Shown here piece by piece: positions 20,970-28,299 of a stretch of 64,000 nucleotides of DNA. The position numbers were made by a program, and so were the translations under genes. Positions within the stretch are counted from its first letter, which is position 1; each line of letters opens with the position of its first letter. The stretch spans positions 1-64,000 of the forward strand of contig JADJYQ010000001.1 of NCBI GenBank assembly GCA_016719615.1, given 5' to 3'. Under the pieces are notes generated by a model that saw only the letters and a program-made list of their open reading frames with translations, had not been told where the DNA came from and searched no databases. The stretch is from Saprospiraceae bacterium. Lineage in GTDB: Bacteria > Bacteroidota > Bacteroidia > Chitinophagales > Saprospiraceae.

Positions 20970-21167
20970 TTGAAATGCTCAGAATTATACAGAATCTTAC
21001 TTAAGGCTGGATGGTATCCAATTAGTCAGAAAGGATCGCATGTTAAACTTAAACATTTCTTAAAAACGAATGTAATAGTGTTTCCCAATCATGGAAGCCA
21101 GGAAATCGGCAAAGGGCTTGAAGCAAAGATTCTTAAAGAGGCAGGTATAAATAAAAAGACAAAATGA
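20970..21167 (+). CDS. hicA: HicA-family mRNA interferase toxin
   Basis: 65 residues, TTG start (no in-frame ATG fits the family start). The double-stranded-RNA-binding-like fold is clear: SELYRILLKAGWYPISQKGSHVKLKH, with the catalytic His in KGSH, then VFPNHGSQEIGKGLEAKILKEAGI. HicA cleaves translated mRNA and is neutralised by HicB. Its stop overlaps the hicB start by four bases (ATGA). A perfect palindrome covers the promoter. Toxin-antitoxin pairs are typical stabilising cargo of cassette arrays. Confidence 0.85.
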   Translation: MKCSELYRILLKAGWYPISQKGSHVKLKHFLKTNVIVFPNHGSQEIGKGLEAKILKEAGINKKTK

Positions 21168-21556
21168 AGAAAATTGAAAAAGTAGGAATAGTTATTGAGA
21201 AAACAAGAACAGGATTCTCAGCTTATTCGGAAAAGTTACCTATTTATACAACAGGTAAGAACTTGGCTGAATTAATTGGAAATGCTTACGAAGCTACTGA
21301 ATTATATTTTGAAGATAAAAAGAACAACTCACCTAAATTTGTCATTCGATATACAATCGACTTTAAGCAATTTTTTCAATATTACCGAGTTTTAAATGCT
21401 AAAGTTATAGCTGAAAAAATCGGTATGAATCCGACATTGCTTTCTCAGTACGTACAAGGGAAAAAGAATCCGTCGCAGCAACAAACTGAGAGAATAATTA
21501 ATGCAATACATGAAATTGGAATTGAACTATCCACAATAAACTTAGTAAATGCATAA
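21164..21556 (+). CDS. hicB: HicB-family antitoxin with C-terminal HTH
   Basis: 130 residues. The N-terminal half is the degraded RNase-H-like HicB fold (VGIVIEKTRTGFSAYSEKLPIYTTG, with NLAELIGNAYEATELYFE). The C-terminal half is a helix-turn-helix of the XRE type (AEKIGMNPTLLSQYVQGKKNPSQQQTER). It binds HicA and probably the palindrome at 20943. It overlaps hicA by 4 bp, indicating translational coupling. Confidence 0.85.
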   Translation: MKKIEKVGIVIEKTRTGFSAYSEKLPIYTTGKNLAELIGNAYEATELYFEDKKNNSPKFVIRYTIDFKQFFQYYRVLNAKVIAEKIGMNPTLLSQYVQGKKNPSQQQTERIINAIHEIGIELSTINLVNA

Positions 21557-21569
21557 CATTGAAGGTACA

Positions 21570-21715
21570 GGCTCTAACACAGCATGCACGCCAGCCGCCC
21601 AATGCAGCCTTCATGGAATTTTGTTTGGCAGGTTTGGAAAAGAAAACGGAAAGTTTTACTTTTGGCATACCTCAAATGCGGCACTTCGTCAATTTCGCCA
21701 CTTTATGAGAGATGC
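21570..21715 (+). other. attC-like cassette site J
   Basis: Starts GGCTCTAACACAGCATGCAC; the right end is weaker (TTTTGGCATACC ... CGCCACTTTATGAGAGATGCC). TTATGAGAG matches the inverted end of the next module (CTCTCATAT at 22309), which supports a cassette boundary here. The left half is well conserved, the right half diverged. Confidence 0.4.
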
Positions 21716-21748
21716 CAAAAAGTATTTACACCATAAAAATAAATACCT

Positions 21749-21756
21749 TAAATTTG
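21749..21756 (+). promoter_or_regulatory. promoter -7 box of the toxin-antitoxin pair
   Basis: TAAATTTG matches TAnnTTTG and lies 16 bases before the ATG at 21773. Confidence 0.5.
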
Positions 21757-21772
21757 TATATAATTATTTTAA

Positions 21773-22015
21773 ATGAGTTCTATTACGGTAAAAGATAGAT
21801 TAATCGGCAAAATTGCTTCAATTGAAGATGAAAGCTTTTTAAATGAATTGGAAGAAATAATTCTTAACCTTAGAAATGAGAATCAAGATGTCTTAATCCT
21901 AAGCGATGAAATTAGATCTTCTATTGCAAAATCCGAATCTGACATTAAAGATGGAAGAATTATGTCCAATGATGAAGCTTTGCAACATTTTAAAGAATGC
22001 TTAAAAAGAAAGTAA
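21773..22015 (+). CDS. antitoxin component of a ParE/RelE-type module
   Basis: 80 residues, acidic and helical (DRLIGKIASIEDESFLNELEEIILNLRNEN), with a C-terminal segment DIKDGRIMSNDEALQHFKECLKRK of the type that wraps a RelE/ParE toxin. Its 3' end overlaps the toxin start by 19 bases. It has a good -7 box upstream. I infer the role mostly from the partner gene. Confidence 0.7.
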   Translation: MSSITVKDRLIGKIASIEDESFLNELEEIILNLRNENQDVLILSDEIRSSIAKSESDIKDGRIMSNDEALQHFKECLKRK

Positions 22016-22299
22016 TCTGGACCGAGACTTCAATCTCAGAACTTGATAGCATCCTTCAGTTTTATATCCAACGAAATGGAAGTGTTGAATTCTCTTCTTG
22101 GTTGCTTGATGAATTGGAAAAAAGAATTGAAGTAATTTCAATTTATCCAAATATTGGAAGGGAAACCGATTTATCATTATTTAGGCTGCTTCCATTTAAT
22201 AATTATGGAATAATTTATAAAGAAACCGAAGAAGCAATATTCATAGAATCAATATGGGACTTTCGCCAAAATCCAATTAAGCGTGTTGATAAAAAGTGA
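21997..22299 (+). CDS. ParE/RelE-family toxin
   Basis: 100 residues with the family's pattern: W-TETSISELDSILQFYIQRNGS, then SIYPNIGRETD, LLPFNNYGIIYKE, AIFIESIWDFRQNP. The ending I-x-WDFRQNP is diagnostic for Bacteroidota RelE/ParE toxins. It would act on gyrase or on ribosome-bound mRNA; which one cannot be told. It is translationally coupled to the antitoxin gene before it and followed by site K. Confidence 0.8.
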   Translation: MLKKKVIWTETSISELDSILQFYIQRNGSVEFSSWLLDELEKRIEVISIYPNIGRETDLSLFRLLPFNNYGIIYKETEEAIFIESIWDFRQNPIKRVDKK

Positions 22300-22303
22300 A
22301 ATA

Positions 22304-22460
22304 GCACCTCTCATATCATGGCATAGACAATACACAGCCAACCTTCAATAATCATTCTCTCCCGATACATCGGGATAATTTTATTTGTTAGTGAAAATCT
22401 AATTTGTTAATTTTGGCTGCTATCGGTAGGCGGTGAAGCGTCTATGCCTGCACGTTGAAC
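22304..22460 (+). other. attC-like cassette site K
   Basis: Left arm CATGGCATAGACAATACACA then GCCAACC; right arm GGTAGGCGGTGAAGC, GTCTATGCC, TGCACGTTGAAC. GGCATAGAC pairs exactly with GTCTATGCC. The central TTTTGGCTG is shared with C, F and G. A separate hairpin, TCCCGATACATCGGGA, lies in the loop. Confidence 0.6.
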
Positions 22461-22480
22461 AAACCCCTATATGAAAGCCT

Positions 22481-22580
22481 GGCTTCGTTCAACTCGTAAA
22501 GTTGAAAACTGCTCGTAGAATTGATTTCCCTTCCGTATTTTTATCCGACAATCATCAACTTTACTTTGTGTTAGCAGTAA
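22481..22580 (+). repeat. 100-bp dispersed repeat, copy 1
   Basis: CTTCGTTCAACTCG, AAGTTGAAAACTGCT, GTAGAATTGATTTCC and ATCATCAACTTT, ending GTGTTAGC, recur almost unchanged at 23838-23940. The internal GTTCAACT ... AAGTTGAAAAC can form a hairpin. The copy ends about 30 bases upstream of a start codon. Confidence 0.75.
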
Positions 22581-22608
22581 TTATATTAACCTAGAAAATT
22601 AGATTATT

Positions 22609-23271
22609 ATGGCAAGGAAAATTAATCCTTCATTACCATTTTCCCGTTTGGAATTTTTCATGGATGGCGTTTTTGCTATTTCGATAACATTGCTCGTTAT
22701 TGAAATAAAAGTTCCGGGATATGAGAGTCTACAAAAGGCTGGCGGACTAGGCAATTATTTATTGAGCATTTGGCCTCATTATCTATCATACGTAATAAGC
22801 TTTTTTATCATAGGTGTGTGGTGGAGCAGCATGAATCATTTTCATTTGATGGTAAAAAAAACAAACCACACGTTTAATATTATCAATATCTTTTTTTTAA
22901 TGACTATCGCTTTTATACCGTTTACGACAGCAATTATGGGTGAGTATACAACTCATACCGAGTTTCGTCAGGTTGCTGTAACCACCTATTGCATTGGTTA
23001 TTACCTGCCTTCATTGGCAGCCGTAATTATGGTACTTTATGCGTTTGGCAATCATCGCCTTGTAGACCCTTCGTTATCCAACAAATTCATGACTCGCTTC
23101 AGGAATAAAATTCTTATAGGGAACGTGATGATAATCAGCGCACTTATTGCGTCGTTTTTCTTTCCAATTATTGCTATCATAATAACTGCATTTACTTTTA
23201 TTATGTTCTTTATTCCGCCAGAAGAACCAGAATACGAGGACAATACACCAAAGACAGAGAGTCATGACTGA
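22609..23271 (+). CDS. TMEM175-family (DUF1211) membrane channel
   Basis: 220 residues. The first helix carries the signature RLEFFMDGVFAISITLLVIEI, matching the R...F.DG.FAI..TLLV.EI filter motif of bacterial TMEM175 potassium channels. Five further hydrophobic segments follow (YLSYVISFFIIGVWW, IINIFFLMTIAFIPF, CIGYYLPSLAAVIMVLY, GNVMIISALIASFFFP, ITAFTFIMFF). It is a plasma-membrane protein. The module is bounded by the 100-bp repeat in front and a 300-bp repeat behind. Confidence 0.8.
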   Translation: MARKINPSLPFSRLEFFMDGVFAISITLLVIEIKVPGYESLQKAGGLGNYLLSIWPHYLSYVISFFIIGVWWSSMNHFHLMVKKTNHTFNIINIFFLMTIAFIPFTTAIMGEYTTHTEFRQVAVTTYCIGYYLPSLAAVIMVLYAFGNHRLVDPSLSNKFMTRFRNKILIGNVMIISALIASFFFPIIAIIITAFTFIMFFIPPEEPEYEDNTPKTESHD

Positions 23272-23281
23272 AAGAAAACTA

Positions 23282-23590
23282 CAGCTAACAACTAAGTTTT
23301 CGTAACGCACGCAGTGCGAACAATGAAAACGCTGTTGAACGAAACCTGCGGTAGTTTAAGTTGGGATTCCTAGAGTGAATTGTAATCTGTGGGGATGTCG
23401 TGCGAAAGATCGGATTGTTTACAGAATGATTGGCAAGAGATTAGCGTTTTGAATATGAATATTTTGATCAGAGTTTGCTTTAAAGGCTATAAATCATTCT
23501 GAAAAGAAAATAATATGCCATGCCTAAAAGCAAAAGTCATTAAGCCGAGCAGAGTGATGGATACTGCAAGAGAGTATTCCGTCCAAATTG
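23282..23590 (+). repeat. 300-bp dispersed repeat, copy 1
   Basis: Begins GCTAACAACTAAG, TTTTCGTAACGCACGCAGTG and ends near GCAGAGTGATGGATACT. The start contains a nested hairpin (GTTTTC/GAAAAC enclosing CGCAC/GTGCG). A second copy lies at 24648-24955 and a partial one at 26598-26690. The repeat holds no gene. Confidence 0.75.
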
Positions 23591-23648
23591 AGCCACCTAT
23601 TCCAGAGTAAAGTGAGCCACCAATTCCGGTGCAAACTGAGCCACTCAT
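23591..23648 (+). repeat. IS21 end remnant
   Basis: GAGCCACCTATTCCAGAG, GAGCCACCAATTCCGG and GAGCCACTCA reproduce the terminal-repeat pattern of the IS21 element at 14932. No transposase accompanies it, so it is a scar or solo end. Confidence 0.75.
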
Positions 23649-23837
23649 GGCAATATGATTTGAGTACAATTTTGAGGATCTAATAAAATCTGATGGACAC
23701 CCATCATGGGCAAAACCTTAGGCAGATCACCACCAGGCGCTGCACAAAATAGTTCGACATACCCGAATGTAAATTCCGTGACTCCAAACAAGATTATGGA
23801 GAGTGGGCATACAGGCACAATTCCCCTATAGCAAAGC
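23649..23837. other. unassigned spacer
   Basis: Between the IS21 scar and the 100-bp repeat. The minus strand is open for about 60 residues here, but it runs into both repeats and shows no family features. I see no gene. Confidence 0.4.
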
Positions 23838-23940
23838 CCGGCTTCGTTCAACTCGAAAAGTTGAAAACTGCTAGTAGAATTGATTTCCATTCCGTAATTT
23901 TATCCGGCAATCATCAACTTTCCTTTGTGTTAGCCGCAAT
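23838..23940 (+). repeat. 100-bp dispersed repeat, copy 2
   Basis: Near-copy of 22481-22580 (CCGGCTTCGTTCAACTCG ... TTTGTGTTAGCCGCAAT). As with copy 1, a small membrane-protein gene follows it. Confidence 0.75.
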
Positions 23941-23980
23941 GTTTGGGAACAATGCTTATTTTAAACTGACTTCAAGAAAT

Positions 23981-23988
23981 TAAATTTG
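23981..23988 (+). promoter_or_regulatory. promoter -7 box
   Basis: TAAATTTG, a match to TAnnTTTG, 20 bases before the ATG at 24009. Confidence 0.5.
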
Positions 23989-24008
23989 ACAAACTAAAAT
24001 TAACCAAC

Positions 24009-24503
24009 ATGACAAAAAGAATTTTTCTTTGGCTTAATACCATTATTTCTACAGTTTATTTGACAGGACACTTGTTTGACTTTTTTGTCGTGATGTCCAA
24101 CTGGAGGGCTGGTACTGTGGAATTACTTACTAGTTATAGAACTTTTTTCATTCATGCAGACCCGGGGCATTTTTTTCGGATAGTTGTCCCAGTTTCTGTT
24201 GTGCTCTCGGTAATTAGCTTTTTTGCATATTGGAAATCCGACAAGCAGATTAAAATTATGCTAAGTGTTCACCTCGTCCTTACCTTGGGTGCATTTCTGT
24301 TCACCATGTTCTATTTTCTTCCAATCAACAAATACTTGTTCTGGAACAAGGAAATAAGTTTGGATCCAACTCTGACAATGGAATTAGTAAACAAGTGGGT
24401 GTTTGGTGAACACCTTCGAGTGGTGTTTGGTTTTGTTGCTTTAATAGTTTCAACGATGGCACTTCACTTATCTTATACCAAGTTGACTCATAACAATGAA
24501 TAA
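24009..24503 (+). CDS. four-helix membrane protein (DUF1772-like)
   Basis: 164 residues with four predicted membrane helices: LWLNTIISTVYLTGHLFDFF, FFRIVVPVSVVLSVISFFAY, IMLSVHLVLTLGAFLFTMFYF and VVFGFVALIVSTMALHLSY. The size, spacing and the motif FYFLPINKYLFW before helix 4 resemble the anthrone-oxygenase/DUF1772 group, but this is only a resemblance. It is a single-gene unit between the 100-bp and 300-bp repeats. Confidence 0.65.
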   Translation: MTKRIFLWLNTIISTVYLTGHLFDFFVVMSNWRAGTVELLTSYRTFFIHADPGHFFRIVVPVSVVLSVISFFAYWKSDKQIKIMLSVHLVLTLGAFLFTMFYFLPINKYLFWNKEISLDPTLTMELVNKWVFGEHLRVVFGFVALIVSTMALHLSYTKLTHNNE

Positions 24504-25081
24504 ACGGACACTGTATCAAACAAACTTTTGTCGGAACTTCAATTATTTGTGCCTTGAACGAACAGTAGCACATGCAGCTAAAATAAGATTAAAAGAAATT
24601 TTAAAAAGAAGAGCCTTGTTCGGTAATCAAAAACAGTAGTGCATCTAAAAACTGAGTTTTCGTAACGCACACAGTGCGAACAATAAAAACACTGTTGAGC
24701 GCCTGTCCCGCAATTCTGCGGGAAAACTTACAGTAGTTTATGTTTGGATGCCTGGAGTGAAATTTAATCTATGGGGATTTCAGGCGAAAGTTCGGATTGT
24801 CTACAGCATGATTTGCATAACATTCGCGTTTTGAATATGATTATTTTGATCTGAGTTTCATTTTTAGGCCATAAATTATTCTGAATGGAAAATAGTTTGT
24901 TATGCTTAAAAGCAAAAGCCATTCAATTATAGCAGAGTGATGGATACTTCAGGAGTTTAGCCGGAAAGCCCAACAAAGATGACAACTCTTTGATCCTTAC
25001 GACCCTTAGGACGTTTTAATGACATTTTTCAAACAGGCAGGCCCGCCTGAAATTCCAAACTTTATAAAAAAAGTGAAAATA
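24504..25081 (+). repeat. intergenic region with 300-bp dispersed repeat, copy 2
   Basis: 24648-24955 is a diverged copy of the repeat at 23282: GAGTTTTCGTAACGCACACA, GTGCGAACAAT, GGATTGTCTACAGCATGATT, GCAGAGTGATGGATACTTC. The flanks hold no convincing gene. A short GC hairpin (GGCAGGCCCGCCTG) sits at about 25037. Confidence 0.7.
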
Positions 25082-25113
25082 TTTGCGAAACCGAAAAGTT
25101 GCGCATATATTTG
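25082..25113 (+). promoter_or_regulatory. promoter of the arsR-type operon
   Basis: TTTG at 25082-25085 and TATATTTG at 25106-25113 are separated by 20 bases, matching the Bacteroidota -33/-7 arrangement. The start codon at 25147 is 33 bases downstream. Confidence 0.65.
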
Positions 25114-25146
25114 CAACCGATTAGTTTCATTAAATCAATCAGACCA

Positions 25147-25467
25147 ATGCGTAGAGATATTTTTCAAGCAGTTGCAGACCCAACAAGAAGAGCCATATTG
25201 GTTTTAATTGCATTGCAGGCAATGACTCCTAACGTCATTGCTGATAACTTCAAAACAACTCGACAAGCAATATCTAAACATTTACGCATTTTAACGGAAT
25301 GTGAACTTGTAAAGCAAGAGCACAGGGGTAGAGAAATTTATTACTCCCTTGAAATTGACAAAATGAAAGAAATTGATAAGTGGATCGAACAATTCAGGAA
25401 GATTTGGGAAACCCGATTTAATCAATTAGACCATGTATTATCAACAATTCAAAAAAATAAAAAATGA
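25147..25467 (+). CDS. ArsR-family transcriptional regulator
   Basis: 106 residues. The frame is open from 25019/25099, but ATG at 25147 gives the standard start MRRDIFQAVADPTRRAIL, immediately recognisable as ArsR winged-helix. The recognition helix region is TTRQAISKHLRILTECELV and the wing HRGREIYYSLE. It has no metal-binding Cys pair, so it is probably one of the ArsR regulators that pair with a SRPBCC gene. It overlaps the next gene by 4 bp (ATGA). Confidence 0.88.
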   Translation: MRRDIFQAVADPTRRAILVLIALQAMTPNVIADNFKTTRQAISKHLRILTECELVKQEHRGREIYYSLEIDKMKEIDKWIEQFRKIWETRFNQLDHVLSTIQKNKK

Positions 25468-25958
25468 ATCATTTACAATTTGACTTTAAGCTTGACAAGA
25501 CAAGTAAAACGGTGTTTATAGACAGAGAATTTAATGCAGATCTTTCACTTGTATGGGACGCATTTACCAAACAAGAAATTCTTGACCAATGGTGGGCACC
25601 TAAACCATACTTGTCGAAAACCATAAATATGGATTTTAAAGTGGGTGGTAGCAGATTTTACGCAATGGTTAGTCCAGAAGGGCAAGAACATTATGCCATT
25701 CAAAAATATACTTCAATTACCCCAAAAAGCAATTTCAAATATTTGAATGCTTTTGCCGACAAAGATGAAAACCCATTTTTACCGGGTTCAAATTGGGATT
25801 TGAATTTCAGTGAAAACAATGGACTTACAAAACTTAGTATCACAATTTATAACGAATCACTGGAGCGTATGGAACAAATGTTAGAAATGGGCTTTAAAGA
25901 AGGGTTTACTGCGACCTTAAATGAATTAGATGGCTTATTATCAATTTTAAATAAATAA
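25464..25958 (+). CDS. SRPBCC (AHSA1-like) domain protein
   Basis: 164 residues. Contains the START/Bet v1-like ligand-binding fold: FNADLSLVWDAFTKQEILDQWWAPKPY, FKVGGSRFYAMVSPEG, LSITIYNES and a C-terminal helix GFKEGFTATLNELDGLL. The pairing of an ArsR regulator with an AHSA1-type protein in one operon is very common. The ligand is unknown. It is cytoplasmic, translationally coupled upstream and followed after 4 bases by the VOC-like gene. Confidence 0.88.
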   Translation: MNHLQFDFKLDKTSKTVFIDREFNADLSLVWDAFTKQEILDQWWAPKPYLSKTINMDFKVGGSRFYAMVSPEGQEHYAIQKYTSITPKSNFKYLNAFADKDENPFLPGSNWDLNFSENNGLTKLSITIYNESLERMEQMLEMGFKEGFTATLNELDGLLSILNK

Positions 25959-25962
25959 CGAA

Positions 25963-26556
25963 ATGAAAAAGTATATACTTAAATTTTTACCAGTACTCAT
26001 AATAACACATTTTCTGGCTTGTGCATTTTCTCAAAGTGCCCCAAAGAAAGATACAAATTCCAATCAAACTTCAACAAAAAAAAATGCGATGATGAGTCAA
26101 AAAATAACACCTTGTCTTTGGCTTGAGACCAAAGATGCAAAAGCAGTGGTAGATTATTACCTCTCTATTTTCAAGGATGGTAAACTGAAAGAGCATCGCA
26201 AATATCAAAATCCACCAGAAGTAGGTGGGGGTGAATTTGAAACTGCAATTATAGAAATAAATGGGATAGAATTCAATATTTTGGCAGCAGGTCCTTACTT
26301 CAAATTTAATGAATCTGTTTCATTTGTGATTAATTGCAAAGACCAGGCAGAAGTAGATTATTATTGGGCTGCTTTGACTGCCAATGGTGGCGAAGAAAGT
26401 TCTTGTGGCTGGTGTAAAGACAAATATGGCTTATCGTGGCAAGTTGTTCCTGTTGAATATTTTGACCTTATTAACAGCGATGATCCTAAAGTCAGAGAAA
26501 AGGCAATGAAGAATACATTTAAGCAGAAAAAGATAATTCTTTCAGAACTTAAATGA
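25963..26556 (+). CDS. PhnB/VOC-superfamily lipoprotein
   Basis: 197 residues. The N-terminus MKKYILKFLPVLIITHFLAC is a lipoprotein signal (Cys 20). From residue 45 it is a PhnB-like (3-dmu-9_3-mt) fold: ITPCLWLETKDAKAVVDYYLS, IEINGIEFNILAAGP, SVSFVINCKDQAEVDYYW, CGWCKDKYGLSWQVVP. Most relatives are cytoplasmic, so the lipid anchor is unusual; the inner MSQKITPC could be an ancestral start. It is the last gene of the ArsR-SRPBCC-VOC operon. Confidence 0.8.
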   Translation: MKKYILKFLPVLIITHFLACAFSQSAPKKDTNSNQTSTKKNAMMSQKITPCLWLETKDAKAVVDYYLSIFKDGKLKEHRKYQNPPEVGGGEFETAIIEINGIEFNILAAGPYFKFNESVSFVINCKDQAEVDYYWAALTANGGEESSCGWCKDKYGLSWQVVPVEYFDLINSDDPKVREKAMKNTFKQKKIILSELK

Positions 26557-26963
26557 TATCGCAGAATTAAAACTAACGAGAAAAAATTTCTTCCCATAGC
26601 AACTAAGTTTTATTGCGCAAGCAGCCGTAGTTTATATATGGAAACCTGAAGTGAATTTTAATCTATGGGAATTTCGCGCGATGACTGGAATTGGTTTTTG
26701 AATGATTTGTGGGTGATAAGAATCGAGGATCTGCTGAATGAAACATATATTGCAATAGCAATCGTAGTAAGCATTTAATAGCAGCAGCGGTTAAAACTCT
26801 ATTCGTTCATTACTGCTGAGCAGGGTTTAATTTTTTACTCCCGATGAATCAGCTCGAGATGGCTGCTATGAATTCAAAAAAAATTTGTAAATTAGCTGTC
26901 TCCTAGAGCTTGGACCGAATGTATACCAATCCTTAAATCATCATTTTAGCGACCGACAATCTA
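26557..26963 (+). repeat. intergenic region with partial dispersed repeat, copy 3
   Basis: 26598-26690 (AGCAACTAAGTTTTATTGCG, GTGAATTTTAATCTATGG) is a shortened copy of the 300-bp repeat at 23282 and 24648. The rest, up to the ATG at 26964, shows no gene. Confidence 0.6.
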
Positions 26964-27593
26964 ATGGACAGATATCAAGAAACATTTGAAACCTGGAACA
27001 AACTTGCAGCCCAATATCAAGACAAGTTTATGGACCTGGACTTGTATAATGACACTTATGATTTTATTTGTAATTCCATTGCAAGAGATCATGCGAAAAT
27101 ATTGGAAATTGCTTGTGGACCGGGAAACATTGCAAAGTATCTTTTATCTGTAAGACCCGATTTTGATATTTTCGGAATTGACATTGCAGCCAATATGATA
27201 GAACTTGCGAGAATAAATAATCCAACCGCAAGTTTTGCTGTAATGGACTGTAGACAATTGGATAAAATAACAGTAAAATATGATGGCATCGTTTGTGGTT
27301 TTTGTTTGCCGTACCTTTCGCCTATAGACAGCCAAAAACTGATTGCCAACTGTTATCAACTTTTGAATGCAGATGGACTGTTGTATTTAAGCTTTGTCGA
27401 AGGAGACCAAGGGCAATCCGGTTTTCAGGTGGATTCCAGTGGCAAAAGATCATATTTCTATTTTTACAATCAAGAAGACCTTAGGGTTCAACTTCAAAAA
27501 AACCATTTTGAGAATATAAAAGTTTTTAACGTTGAATATGCAAAATCTGGAAACGAATTTGAAACACACATCATTTTCATAGCGCATAAATAA
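26964..27593 (+). CDS. class I SAM-dependent methyltransferase
   Basis: 209 residues. Motif I is ILEIACGPGNIAKYL near residue 47, followed by FGIDIAANMIELAR (acidic residue for the ribose), ASFAVMDCRQLD and YDGIVCGFCLPYL. This is the core of the Methyltransf_25/11 families. The substrate cannot be inferred. It lies 33 bases upstream of the Crp/Fnr gene and may be co-transcribed with it. Confidence 0.88.
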   Translation: MDRYQETFETWNKLAAQYQDKFMDLDLYNDTYDFICNSIARDHAKILEIACGPGNIAKYLLSVRPDFDIFGIDIAANMIELARINNPTASFAVMDCRQLDKITVKYDGIVCGFCLPYLSPIDSQKLIANCYQLLNADGLLYLSFVEGDQGQSGFQVDSSGKRSYFYFYNQEDLRVQLQKNHFENIKVFNVEYAKSGNEFETHIIFIAHK

Positions 27594-27626
27594 TCAGCTT
27601 TTTAACAAGCGTTGAATAAATACACC

Positions 27627-28208
27627 ATGAAGACACAAACCCTTATAGAATATTTCAATCGCTTGCTTCCATTAGATGAGAGGGAAATAGCTTTTGTTGA
27701 AGAAAGCTTTAAAGCGCGAAACATTAAAAAAAGGCAGTTTATTCTTCAGGAGGGAGAAATTTGCAAACACAGCACCTTCGTTATTGAGGGTTGTTTTAAA
27801 ATGTATTTGGTTGACCAGCATGGAAAAGAACATAACCTTCAGTTCGCTATCGAAAATTGGTGGATTGGAGATATTGGAAGTTTTCATAGCAACACTCCAT
27901 CGAAATTGAATATTGAAGCACTTGAAAACTCAATGGTACTCCAGATTAAGAAAGAAGATCAACTGAAACTTTTCGTGGATTATCCTAAATTCAATCGCAT
28001 TTTTAGAGTGCTCGCCGAAAATGCCATGATCAGTTTGCAGCGACGAGTTTTGCAAAATATAAGTTCAACAGCTGAAGAGCGATATTTAGATTTTCTCGAG
28101 AGGCATCCCCAATTTTTTAATCTTATCTCCAACGTCCAGATTGCATCTTACCTTGGTGTAACTCCAGAGTTTTTGAGTACTATTCGTAAAAAGCTCGCAA
28201 AGCCTTAA
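27627..28208 (+). CDS. Crp/Fnr-family transcriptional regulator
   Basis: 193 residues from ATG 27627 (a TTG at 27612 is possible but less likely). A cyclic-nucleotide-binding-type barrel occupies residues 20-115 (RQFILQEGEICKHSTFVIEGCFKMYLVD). The C-terminal HTH is at VQIASYLGVTPEFLSTIRKKL. It lacks the cysteines of Fnr and probably belongs to the many Bacteroidota regulators with unknown effector. A perfect palindromic terminator overlaps the stop. Confidence 0.88.
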   Translation: MKTQTLIEYFNRLLPLDEREIAFVEESFKARNIKKRQFILQEGEICKHSTFVIEGCFKMYLVDQHGKEHNLQFAIENWWIGDIGSFHSNTPSKLNIEALENSMVLQIKKEDQLKLFVDYPKFNRIFRVLAENAMISLQRRVLQNISSTAEERYLDFLERHPQFFNLISNVQIASYLGVTPEFLSTIRKKLAKP

Positions 28209-28226
28209 ACTAGTTTAAGGCTTTTT
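28199..28226 (+). terminator. rho-independent terminator
   Basis: AAAGCCTTAAACT/AGTTTAAGGCTTT is a perfect 26-bp palindrome followed by T bases; it includes the stop codon of the Crp/Fnr gene and is usable on both strands. Confidence 0.85.
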
Positions 28227-28299
28227 CTTAATATAGCTTATAGGTACGACTCGTTTTATCATCCCATCTTTGTGATGTTAATAATTAAAAAATATAAAA

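Noticed and set aside
23487..23890. Two minus-strand frames between the repeats
   Set aside because: One translates the IS21 end remnant and the other runs through the 100-bp repeat; no family features.
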